DNA of 33,459 nucleotides from an uncultured Clostridium sp. Lineage in GTDB: Bacteria > Bacillota > Clostridia > Lachnospirales > Lachnospiraceae. The stretch is taken from assembly GCA_946498245.1 (NCBI GenBank), contig CAMMNN010000039.1:1-33459 (forward strand). The letters run 5' to 3'. A program made the translations under genes and the position numbers. The notes beneath the pieces are model-generated. The model saw only the letters and a program-made list of their open reading frames with translations. It was not told the DNA's origin and did no database searches. Numbering within the stretch: the stretch's first letter is position 1; each line of letters begins with the position of its first letter. This document shows positions 22,471 to 29,932 of the stretch, piece by piece.

Positions 22471-23574
22471 CTAAGCTTTCTTTGCCAAATGGTACAGGCT
22501 CAGAGCGTATATCTTTGCATTGGTAATAATATCGTCTTCTTTCATCCATTCATCAGGCTGATGGCCGATGCCTTTCTGGCCCGGGAAAGAAGGGCCGAAG
22601 GGGACAATTCCCGGCATCAGCTTTGCATAAGTGCCCCCGGTAGTCGTTACTGGGGTTCCGTCCATGCCGGTTACCTTTTCATAGGTATATTTCAGAGTAT
22701 CTACTAAAAAGCAGTCCTTTTCAAAGCGCACCGGGTCATAATTGCTGATCAGGCGCACGTTCCTGCCCTTCTGGCTCTCTTCAAGCTTCTCTAAAAGCCA
22801 CTGAACCGTACATCCCGCCGGGTAGCTGATAGAAAATTGAACCGCAGGCCCGTCTTCCCTTTCCAGGACTTTGTAGTTGCGGACCTCCAGGACTCCAAAC
22901 TCCGGATCCTGGCAGGCGATTCCCAAACGTTCCCCGTTATTTCTGGCATTGAGGATATACTCGTTTAAAAGAGCCATGAAATCTTCTGTGGAAGGGGAAC
23001 TGATTTCCACCACCGCCCTGCCCCGTTCCGCATATACCACCGGGTACTTGCAGTCCGGGGTAAAGCCCATAACAGGCGGCTTTTCCCGTTCCAGATAGTA
23101 CTTCAGATCCTCAAAGCCCGTTTCCTCATCGCAGCCGAAAATAATGCGGACTTCCCTGGCAGGCTCAAATCCCAGCTCCTTTAAAGCGTACAGAGCGTAC
23201 AGGCAGGTGAGAATGGGGCCTTTATTGTCCAGGACTCCTCGGCTGTAAATCACGCCGTTTTCCCGGTATCCGCTAAAAGGCGGCTGTTTCCACCCCGTTC
23301 CCGCCGGAACTACGTCCACATGGCCGATGGCGCAGATATAATCATCACTTTTTCCGTATCTGGCATAGCCGATCTGATGATCCATATTTACGGTTTCAAA
23401 TCCCATGTTTCCGGCTATTTCCAGAGCTTTGTCCAGTGCTTTGGCTACCCCTTTGCCGAAAGGGGCGCCCTCCTCAGGCTGCCCCTCCGTGCTGTCAATC
23501 TGAACCAATTCAATAATACTGTTAATGATTTGAGGAGCCAGCTCCTCTATTTTTTGTAAAATCGCTTCTTCCAT
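22471..23574 (-). CDS. M20-family metallopeptidase, probable dipeptidase
   Basis: A 367-residue cytoplasmic dizinc peptidase of the PepV/Sapep branch. Metal ligands and catalytic residues are recognisable: His85 and Asp87 in GHVDVVP, Asp116 in GVLDNKGP, the Glu pair in GCDEETG (about 148-153), Asp near CKYPVV, and a C-terminal His in GHQPDEW. At 367 residues it is shorter than typical PepV-type enzymes (about 450-470), with the loss apparently in the lid domain, so substrate range may differ. AGGAGG lies six bases before the ATG. It sits between the glycosylasparaginase-like and CutC-like genes with gaps of about 21 bases and may release or trim amino acids from an imported glycopeptide or muropeptide. 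Confidence 0.9.
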   Translation of the reverse strand: MEEAILQKIEELAPQIINSIIELVQIDSTEGQPEEGAPFGKGVAKALDKALEIAGNMGFETVNMDHQIGYARYGKSDDYICAIGHVDVVPAGTGWKQPPFSGYRENGVIYSRGVLDNKGPILTCLYALYALKELGFEPAREVRIIFGCDEETGFEDLKYYLEREKPPVMGFTPDCKYPVVYAERGRAVVEISSPSTEDFMALLNEYILNARNNGERLGIACQDPEFGVLEVRNYKVLEREDGPAVQFSISYPAGCTVQWLLEKLEESQKGRNVRLISNYDPVRFEKDCFLVDTLKYTYEKVTGMDGTPVTTTGGTYAKLMPGIVPFGPSFPGQKGIGHQPDEWMKEDDIITNAKIYALSLYHLAKKA

Positions 23575-23595
23575 GGTAAGCCTCCTGAAAGGATC

Positions 23596-24552
23596 CTATT
23601 TTTCCTCCAGCGGAGCCATGCGGGTACGCATATAATCGTCCAGCCACTCCTGAGAAGCCGGTTCATGGACGCACTTTCCGTCCACGTGCTTTGTCAGGTA
23701 CACGATAGGTTCCTGGTTCTCCGTAGCTACGGCGAAAGAAAATCCCTCGATATTGGTGGCAACTCCCCACTCTCCCTTATTGTTCATGGCAATGAGGGAC
23801 ATATCTCCGGCCTGACCGCGGCGCTCCTTCAGTTCCTTATCAAACATGGCTACAGCTTTTTCGCAGGCTTCCTGAGGATGAAGGCCGTCTTTCATCAAAC
23901 GCACGATCTCATAGGAAACGCACCCTTTCATCACGTCTTCGCCAAGACCTGTGGCGCTGGCGCCTCCTACCTTGCTGTCTACGTAGAATCCGGAACCGGA
24001 TATGGGAGAATCCCCAACCCTTCCCTTCCTCTTCATAAACAAGCCGCTGGTAGAGGTTGCGCTGGTCATTTTGCCGTGCTCGTCCAGGCAGACCATTCCT
24101 ACGGTATCATGGCCTGCGTAGGGCTTGATTTCCTGGGCGGTTATCTCCTTTACCCGGTTGCGGTAATGGATCTTTGCCCGGTCCGTCAGCATATTTTTGC
24201 GTTCAAAGCCTTCCTTATGAGCGAATTTCTCCGCTCCCTCTCCTACCAGAAGATTGTTTACCTTCTCTTTTGAAAGGCGTCTTGCAATGGAAACAGGATT
24301 GGCAAAATCCCGGATAGCCGCTACTGCGCCGATGTCCAGAGTATCTCCGTCCATGTAAGCCGCGTCCAGCTCCACTTCCATCTCTTCGTTGGGAAGTCCG
24401 CCGTAGCCTACCGACTTATAGTAGGGGAAGTTTTCCACTTCCTTTACCGCCGTCTCAATGGCGTCCCCGGCATCTCCTCCCTCTTTTAACATCTCAGCGG
24501 CCTTTCCGACACCCTCGGCGGCCATTCTCCATGTCGCAATTATTCCCCACAT
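23596..24552 (-). CDS. Glycosylasparaginase-like N-terminal nucleophile hydrolase
   Basis: A 318-residue asparaginase-2 superfamily protein, closest in pattern to N4-(beta-N-acetylglucosaminyl)-L-asparaginase, which splits the sugar-asparagine amide. The self-cleavage site is GHDTVGM with the nucleophile Thr150. RVGDSPISGSG (178-188) supplies the Arg and Asp that hold the amino acid part, and ATGLGEDVMKG follows. Unlike secreted bacterial enzymes it has no signal peptide and begins directly with IIATWRMAAEG, so it acts in the cytoplasm on an imported substrate. GAGGAA precedes the ATG by eight bases. It follows the GrdB-like gene by 22 bases within the PTS operon. An isoaspartyl peptidase or plain asparaginase activity is an alternative. 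Confidence 0.88.
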   Translation of the reverse strand: MWGIIATWRMAAEGVGKAAEMLKEGGDAGDAIETAVKEVENFPYYKSVGYGGLPNEEMEVELDAAYMDGDTLDIGAVAAIRDFANPVSIARRLSKEKVNNLLVGEGAEKFAHKEGFERKNMLTDRAKIHYRNRVKEITAQEIKPYAGHDTVGMVCLDEHGKMTSATSTSGLFMKRKGRVGDSPISGSGFYVDSKVGGASATGLGEDVMKGCVSYEIVRLMKDGLHPQEACEKAVAMFDKELKERRGQAGDMSLIAMNNKGEWGVATNIEGFSFAVATENQEPIVYLTKHVDGKCVHEPASQEWLDDYMRTRMAPLEEK

Positions 24553-24574
24553 GAAAACCGTTCCTCACTTTCTC

Positions 24575-25096
24575 TTAAAAACAGTATTTCGCTGCTGCTT
24601 CGTCTTCTCCCGATTTGTCCACCATAGCTTTTGCCAGGATGCACATACCTTCCAGGGCTTCATTTAAACCGATGCCGCCCTTTTTGGGAGTCTTTACGAT
24701 ATGGATCTGATCTTTATATTTTGCAATGGTTTCTTCATTTTCCTCAGACATAGCGGCAATGGCCGGAACTCCCGTGGTGTCTATAATGTCTTTCGTCACC
24801 TCAGCCGCCATGCGCCCGTATCCCAGATAGTTGAAAGCAGGACCGCACATGACCACGTCCGGCTGCAGTTTCTTTATCATAGCGCAGAGCTTCCGGCTGA
24901 CCTCTTTCGGATCCGCTGCGTAAAATCCGTCTCCGCAGTACAGGCAGGCGATAACTCTCCCGTCTGCTGCTTTCAAATAAGGCTCCATCATAATCGCAGG
25001 ACCTACCGCTTCCTTTTTCGCTCCCAAAGGAACCATGTGGTCGTCCTTGATTCCGGCTCCTGCCTGAATCTGGTCATAGATCATAATAACCTTCAT
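24575..25096 (-). CDS. GrdB-like stand-alone protein (glycine-reductase N-terminal domain homologue)
   Basis: A 173-residue cytoplasmic protein similar to the N-terminal part of GrdB, component B of glycine/sarcosine/betaine reductases. Shared features are YDQIQAGAGIKDDHMVPLG, AVGPAIMMEPYLKAADG, VIACLYCGDGFYAA, DVVMCGPAFNYLGYGRMA, and a later GVPAIAAMSEENEE. The C-terminal selenocysteine region of GrdB is absent, and no in-frame UGA or other reductase genes are nearby, so it is not a working glycine reductase. Cys residues near 51-54 and 84 are conserved-looking. AGGAGG is eight bases before the ATG. Its function in the operon is unknown. Handling an amino-acid or amine product is a guess. 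Confidence 0.75.
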   Translation of the reverse strand: MKVIMIYDQIQAGAGIKDDHMVPLGAKKEAVGPAIMMEPYLKAADGRVIACLYCGDGFYAADPKEVSRKLCAMIKKLQPDVVMCGPAFNYLGYGRMAAEVTKDIIDTTGVPAIAAMSEENEETIAKYKDQIHIVKTPKKGGIGLNEALEGMCILAKAMVDKSGEDEAAAKYCF

Positions 25097-25116
25097 TGTC
25101 TTTTCCTCCTAATATC

Positions 25117-26484
25117 TTACAGGTCGTCAAAGGACAGATCGTCCAAAGAAATATCGTCTTCCTCCTGCTGCTCCTGAGCCTTTGCCTCATCAGCCAGATA
25201 CTGCTTGTCCATAATCTTGATAAAAGGCATATATACGAAAACGCCTAATATCAGCAGCAGCGCCTGGAGAAGACCGCCTACCCAGTTGGTGGCAAGGAAG
25301 CCGGAGATCACCAGCGGACAGGTCCAGGGAATATTTACGCCGGAGCAAATCGGCACAAGACCCATGGCCATGGCAAAGTATGAAATTACAATATTCATAG
25401 TCGGCACCAGCATGAAGGGAATCAGCATGGTGGGGTTTAAAACGATAGGAAGACCAAAAATAATCGGTTCGTTAATGTTAAAGATACCTGCCGCCAGGGA
25501 CAGCTTACCAAGGTTCTTAATCCGTTTGGACTTGCAGAACAGGATCATGGCGATAACCAGAGACAGAGTGGATCCGGCGCCGCCGAAGGTTGCAAACAAA
25601 TCCTGGAACTGCTGGCAAATGATGTTTCCTTCCCCAACGCCGGTCCGGAAAAATTCCAGGTTTTCCAGAGACAGAGTCTGAAGGATGGGGTTAAATACAG
25701 CTCCTACTACAGAACCGCCGTTTACACCGAAGAACCAGAAGAAATGCAGGAAGATGTAAGCTACTACCATTGCTCCCAAAGTATCGCCCAGGTTCAGAAG
25801 CGGAGTCTGCAGGAACTCGAAAATGATGTCAAATACGTTGGTTCCGAATGCTCCGAAGATCAGGTTGATCAGGAAAAATACGGACATAACGAAAACAGCG
25901 GGAATCAGGGCTGCGAAGGATTCCACTACCGTCGGCGGAACGCCTGCAGGCATCTTGATAACCCAGCCCTTCTTTTCTACCCATGTATAAATGTGGACAG
26001 AAGCGAAAGCGCAGATAATCCCTACGAAAATACCCTTAGCGCCCAGCCATCCTGTAGAAATACCGGTCAGGCTTACTGCTACTGCGGTCCCATTTACGTC
26101 TACGCTCCCGGCTACCGTATAAGGCATTACCAGGAACCAGGACATCAGGGCAACCGCCGCGCCAAACAGAGGATTGGTTCCCATTTGCTTTGCAAAGGAA
26201 TAGGCAATACCCATTACTGCAAATACGGCCATAATCGTAAAGGTTGCGTCGGAAGGCTTGGATAAGAAAGCCGCCAGAGTTTCTCCCGTTTCCTGGTTAA
26301 TAACCGTTGCCGCCAGCCAGTCCATCCATGCCTGGATAGGGAAGTTGGCAATAATCAGGAAAACAGAGCCCGCAATCAAAAGGGGAGTGGATACCAGAAA
26401 ACCATCCCTGATTGACATTAAATATTTGTTTCGTCCGATTGCCTCAGCCAAAGGCATCAAAACTTTTTCCAATTTCTTTAACAT
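25117..26484 (-). CDS. PTS lactose/cellobiose-type sugar transporter subunit IIC
   Basis: A 455-residue membrane protein forming the sugar channel. About ten membrane segments are visible. Landmarks are the N-terminal RDGFLVSTPLLIAGSVFLII, the central HFFWFFGVNGGSVVGAVFNPI and the region NINEPIIFGLPIVLNPTMLIPF, which carries the NEPIIFG hallmark around the substrate site. The C-terminus is acidic and soluble. GGGGG lies eight bases before the ATG. With separate IIA and IIB genes upstream, it is a split lactose/cellobiose (Lac) family permease. Members import and 6-phosphorylate cellobiose, chitobiose and other beta-linked disaccharides. The MupG-like and glycosylasparaginase-like genes suggest an N-acetylated or amino-acid-linked sugar here. 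Confidence 0.94.
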   Translation of the reverse strand: MLKKLEKVLMPLAEAIGRNKYLMSIRDGFLVSTPLLIAGSVFLIIANFPIQAWMDWLAATVINQETGETLAAFLSKPSDATFTIMAVFAVMGIAYSFAKQMGTNPLFGAAVALMSWFLVMPYTVAGSVDVNGTAVAVSLTGISTGWLGAKGIFVGIICAFASVHIYTWVEKKGWVIKMPAGVPPTVVESFAALIPAVFVMSVFFLINLIFGAFGTNVFDIIFEFLQTPLLNLGDTLGAMVVAYIFLHFFWFFGVNGGSVVGAVFNPILQTLSLENLEFFRTGVGEGNIICQQFQDLFATFGGAGSTLSLVIAMILFCKSKRIKNLGKLSLAAGIFNINEPIIFGLPIVLNPTMLIPFMLVPTMNIVISYFAMAMGLVPICSGVNIPWTCPLVISGFLATNWVGGLLQALLLILGVFVYMPFIKIMDKQYLADEAKAQEQQEEDDISLDDLSFDDL

Positions 26485-26506
26485 TTGTGTTTCCCCCTGT
26501 TTTTTA

Positions 26507-26827
26507 CTATTTATTCCCCTTAATCAGCTTAATTGCTGTCTTTAATACCTTTTCGCCGTTCATCATGCCGTAATCCGCGGCGTCGATAACTGCAATGGGA
26601 ATATTCTCACTGCCGTACTTCTGCACAGTCTCGTCGTACATATACTTTACCTGAGGCCCTAAGAGAATGCAGTCGGGACGATCCGCAGCGATAATGTCTC
26701 CTAATTTATTGTGGGAGAAAGCCGCCACCTTTACCGGAACATTGTGCTCATTGGCCACTTCCTGCATTTTGCTGGCCAGCATACTGGTAGACATTCCCGC
26801 GCTGCAGAACAGATAAATCTTTTTCAT
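26507..26827 (-). CDS. PTS lactose/cellobiose-type subunit IIB
   Basis: A 106-residue cytoplasmic phosphocarrier. The phosphorylated Cys8 is in LFCSAGMSTSML, the loop of this family, followed by AADRPDCILLGPQVKYM. Length is typical. AAAGGGG lies ten bases before the ATG. It takes phosphate from IIA and passes it to the sugar crossing IIC. The genes lie IIA, IIB, IIC with gaps of about 20 bases. Confidence 0.94.
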   Translation of the reverse strand: MKKIYLFCSAGMSTSMLASKMQEVANEHNVPVKVAAFSHNKLGDIIAADRPDCILLGPQVKYMYDETVQKYGSENIPIAVIDAADYGMMNGEKVLKTAIKLIKGNK

Positions 26828-26845
26828 AATAATGATACCCCTTTC

Positions 26846-27166
26846 TTATTTTTCCAGTTCTTGAACCCTCTTATTCAGTTTGATATTTTCTTCCGCCATC
26901 AATTTCACTAATTCAGCAGACATCATCTGGTCTTCCGCATGGATCAGAAGAAGGCCCGGGCTTAAATACTCTCCGGCCGCTTCTTTCTGCACTAAGTCTA
27001 CATGAATGTCGTGGCCCTTTGCATAGAAGTCGTCCCCTTCTTTCATCTTTGCTTCAGCCTCCTCGAACTTTCCTGCTGAAGCTGCCCGCATGGCCTCCAC
27101 ATAACTGGACTTTGCCATACCTACGGATGAGATAATGCCAAATACGATTTGCTCCATTTCGCCCAT
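26846..27166 (-). CDS. PTS lactose/cellobiose-type subunit IIA
   Basis: A 106-residue helical phosphocarrier. The phosphorylated His76 lies in LLLIHAEDQMM, the family hallmark, with the helical region AKSSYVEAMRAASAGKFEEAEAKM before it. The ATG at 27166 is preferred because AAGGAG is eight bases upstream; an in-frame ATG at 27172 would be only two bases from it. It accepts phosphate from HPr and is adjacent to IIB. Confidence 0.94.
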   Translation of the reverse strand: MGEMEQIVFGIISSVGMAKSSYVEAMRAASAGKFEEAEAKMKEGDDFYAKGHDIHVDLVQKEAAGEYLSPGLLLIHAEDQMMSAELVKLMAEENIKLNKRVQELEK

Positions 27167-27190
27167 ATCCATTTCTCCTTTTCTTAATTT

Positions 27191-27769
27191 TTATTTATTC
27201 TCAGGCTGCTCCAGGAAAATAACCCTGCTGCCGCCGAGATAATCGTGAATTGCACGGTGACCTCCAAAAAGCACCAGAACGGCCGATACCAAACTAACCG
27301 CCATGCCTGCGTACATCAAAGGCGTCACCAAATTAAAACCTGTAGCCATTGTGGCCATCTGATGCCAGATGGTACTGGCGGATACCAAAGAGCCTTCCAC
27401 CACAATGATCCCTAAAATCTGTCTGCGGGCCAGCATACCGGGGGTTGCCTCCTTGCCGTCTGCGCCAACGATTTTTAAACGAAGCCACCTTTTTCCTACG
27501 GTCTGGCCCTTCCAGATGACGCAGGGCACCGCCCAGTAGTAGAGAACCGCGCACAGAAGGCCCATGGCCCCCGCCGCCATTCCCATGGGAGCTGTAAATT
27601 CCATAATCTGCTGGTTCTTTACCGTCCCGTACAGCTTCATAGCTACCATAGAAATAGGAAGCGCCGTAGCCAGAGCGCCGATATACCAATCCACCAGATA
27701 GGCGATAAATCTGCGGGTTACCCCTGCATCCTGGATTTCTCTTGTATTTTTTCCTTGTCTTCCTGCCAT
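27191..27769 (-). CDS. RDD-family membrane protein
   Basis: A 192-residue protein with four likely membrane helices. The RDD pattern begins with VTRRFIAYLVDWYIG (about 17-31), has GQTVGKRWLRLKIVGADG (about 88-105), and ends with HRAIHDYLGGSRVI (about 170-183). Family members are of uncertain function; some act in ion exchange. AGGAG is six bases before the ATG, and the preceding regulator ends 16 bases away, so it is co-transcribed. It separates the regulator from the PTS subunits, an unusual insertion whose role in uptake is unknown. Confidence 0.88.
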   Translation of the reverse strand: MAGRQGKNTREIQDAGVTRRFIAYLVDWYIGALATALPISMVAMKLYGTVKNQQIMEFTAPMGMAAGAMGLLCAVLYYWAVPCVIWKGQTVGKRWLRLKIVGADGKEATPGMLARRQILGIIVVEGSLVSASTIWHQMATMATGFNLVTPLMYAGMAVSLVSAVLVLFGGHRAIHDYLGGSRVIFLEQPENK

Positions 27770-27785
27770 ACGTTTCTCCTGTCTG

Positions 27786-29696
27786 TCAGCTTCTGGCCTG
27801 AGTCTCCGCCTCCCGGATCACTTCCAGAAAGGCGCTGTAGCTCTTCTCTGTAATCAGCTTCCTGATGGCTTCCTCATTCATCATCAGTCCCAGGGTCGTC
27901 TTATAGAAATGCTCCATATCTTCTTTCCCTTTGGAAATCGACAGCAGAAACACCACCTGAACCTGATTCATATACCAGTACACCGGTTTTTTCAGCACTG
28001 CCACTGCCACAAAGGTTTCCTCTGTCATAGGAAGGCAGGGGTGAGGCATGGCCACCATGGGAATCAGATCCGTCTGCATCATCTCTTCCCGTTTAAAAAC
28101 CTGTTCTTTAAAATCTTCCGGCAGATTCCGCCGCTGTTCCACTAATGTACAAAGGTACTCCAAAACTTCTTTTCGGGAAGTTCCTTCCAGATCTGCAAAA
28201 AACAGATCCTCAGGAAAGTACCGGGTAACCTCGTCGTCTTCCCTCACATCTCCTAAAATGTTTTTTACCTGACGGATGTGGGCCGTATCTAAAAAGTACT
28301 GGATCTGATATACCGGCACCGGCACTCTGGTGGTAATGGGTACTGTAGAAAAAATACAGTCAATATCCTTAAAGTCTATCTTTTCCAGTTCCATACTGCT
28401 GCATACTGCAACCTGATCCAAATAGTCTCCGAAGCATTCCCGGAAACGGTATTCAAAAAGTTTGGCGCTTCCCCCTCCTGTAGAGCACACCAAAACAATA
28501 TTTCTCCGATAGCGGGTTTTCTTCCTCCGTTCCATTGCCAAAGCAAAGCATAAAGCCAAATAGCCGATTTCCGCCTCCGGAACGATAAAATGAAAATGGG
28601 AAGACAGTACCATGGCTGCCTGGGCCGCTACGCCGTAAGAAAAGCTGTAAATTTCCCGGATTTCTTTCAGCATGGAGTTTTTTAAGGTGAGGTGATATTT
28701 CAGCCTTACTCTCAAAGATACCATATGCTTTCTCAAAGCCGTCTGCAAATCAAAATCCCTGCTGAAATCCAATTTAAAAATCTCATAAATATAGTCCAGC
28801 ATCTCATTGACCAGACGGTTAATCTCCGTATCCACCACCAGATTCTCATCATCTGCGGCATAGAACCCCCGTTTTCCGGAAAACTGTACGGCCAGATATT
28901 TAATTTCTCCTACAGGCAGTACAATCTTTGTAAGCTTTTCCAGTGTTCCGGTACACTTTTCCGCAGTACGGATGTCCTTCTCCTGAAGATAATCCTGGCT
29001 GTCAAACTCTTCCAAAGTCACCTCAAATCCCCTGGTATACCGGAAAATCCCGATTCTGAGCTGCAAAATCAGCTCTGAAAATTCATCATCATAAATCTCA
29101 TAGCTTCCTGCATTGAGTCCTGCTGACAGAACCTGAACCGCCGTTTCCTCGGAAAGGAAATCCCGGCTTACTTCTTCATACAAATGTCGGCCAGGGCGCC
29201 TTAAAAGAAAGGCCAGACACTGGCGGCGTCCAAATTCTCCGCCTTCAATCCGTATCCCATACCTTGGCTTTCTCTCAAGGCTTAAATTAAACATGGACAA
29301 AATCCGTTCTGCCTGCTTTAAATCAGCGGAAATGGTCTTTCTGGATACGTAATACCGGCTGCACAGCTCGTCTACTTTTATGTAGTCCCCGCTTAAAATC
29401 AGCTCTGTGGCCAAATACTGAGAGCGTCTTTCCGGGGTATCCGGAATATACCGTTTTTGATGCTGCGCCAAAAATCCGCTGAATTTCTCCTCATCCGTTA
29501 TCCTGAGGCAGTAGCCTTTCCCGTATTTCCGTTCTATCAGAGCCCCCTGGCCCTCCAAAGCTTCCTCCAGACGCTTTAACAGGCCCCTTGCGGTCTTTTC
29601 GCTGACCTGCATCCGCGTTGCCAGATCGCTGATCTTTAGAAAACCTTCCCTGTAGAGCACATCAAACAGAAGCTTTACCTGCGGGTTTATCTGCAC
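27786..29696 (-). CDS. PRD-containing transcription regulator (BglG/MtlR/LicR type)
   Basis: A 636-residue regulator controlled by PTS phosphorylation. In order it has an N-terminal HTH (about 5-60, ISDLATRMQVSEKTARGLLKRL), a second HTH/Mga-like part (about 85-150, LCSRYYVSRKTISADLKQAE), two PRD domains (about 190-290 and 300-395, with PVGEIKYLAVQF and PEAEIGYLALCF), a IIB-like domain starting IVLVCSTGGGSAKLF near 400, and a IIA-like domain (about 490-630) with active-site His in MVAMPHPC near 551. DNA-binding activators such as LicR and MtlR share this plan. The start is GTG with GGGGGA eight bases upstream. It is the first gene of the PTS operon and probably controls its own transcription, with phosphorylation by this or other PTS proteins as input. 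Confidence 0.92.
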   Translation of the reverse strand: MQINPQVKLLFDVLYREGFLKISDLATRMQVSEKTARGLLKRLEEALEGQGALIERKYGKGYCLRITDEEKFSGFLAQHQKRYIPDTPERRSQYLATELILSGDYIKVDELCSRYYVSRKTISADLKQAERILSMFNLSLERKPRYGIRIEGGEFGRRQCLAFLLRRPGRHLYEEVSRDFLSEETAVQVLSAGLNAGSYEIYDDEFSELILQLRIGIFRYTRGFEVTLEEFDSQDYLQEKDIRTAEKCTGTLEKLTKIVLPVGEIKYLAVQFSGKRGFYAADDENLVVDTEINRLVNEMLDYIYEIFKLDFSRDFDLQTALRKHMVSLRVRLKYHLTLKNSMLKEIREIYSFSYGVAAQAAMVLSSHFHFIVPEAEIGYLALCFALAMERRKKTRYRRNIVLVCSTGGGSAKLFEYRFRECFGDYLDQVAVCSSMELEKIDFKDIDCIFSTVPITTRVPVPVYQIQYFLDTAHIRQVKNILGDVREDDEVTRYFPEDLFFADLEGTSRKEVLEYLCTLVEQRRNLPEDFKEQVFKREEMMQTDLIPMVAMPHPCLPMTEETFVAVAVLKKPVYWYMNQVQVVFLLSISKGKEDMEHFYKTTLGLMMNEEAIRKLITEKSYSAFLEVIREAETQARS

Positions 29697-29724
29697 GTTT
29701 TATTCCCCCAATCTTCTGTCTATT

Positions 29725-29730
29725 ATTCTA
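29725..29730 (-). promoter_or_regulatory. Possible -10 element of the PTS operon
   Basis: TAGAAT preceded by TGG (extended -10) lies on the minus strand about 28 bases before the GTG start. No good -35 is present. The sequence CCATTTAAA occurs at about 29731 and again at about 29768, and could be part of an operator for the PRD activator. The rest of the 29731-29873 gap is AT-rich without other recognisable features. Confidence 0.4.
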
Positions 29731-29873
29731 CCATTTAAAGTTCATGGAATCTATATCTGATTTTTCCATTTAAAAACGGTAAATTATTCTCCGATTTTCC
29801 AATGCAGAAAAATCTTCCTTTTTTACTGTCCGGCAAATTCGCAGTTGGCATCACATTACAAAAGTCTTAGAGG

Positions 29874-29907
29874 AAAAAAGGGGAAGCCTCCTAAGAGACT
29901 CCCCTTT
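29874..29907 (-). terminator. Terminator of nifJ
   Basis: AAAGGGGA (29877-29884) pairs with TCCCCTTT (29900-29907), with an inner CTC/GAG pair. On the minus strand it is followed by six T residues. It lies 26 bases after the nifJ stop codon. Confidence 0.88.
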
Positions 29908-29932
29908 AATGAAAAGAAACTATTGTATTTTA

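Noticed and set aside
24575..25096. Truncated glycine-reductase selenoprotein
   Set aside because: The frame ends at an ordinary stop with a normal gap to the next gene; there is no UxxC-like continuation after it, so it is a complete short protein rather than a read-through selenoprotein.
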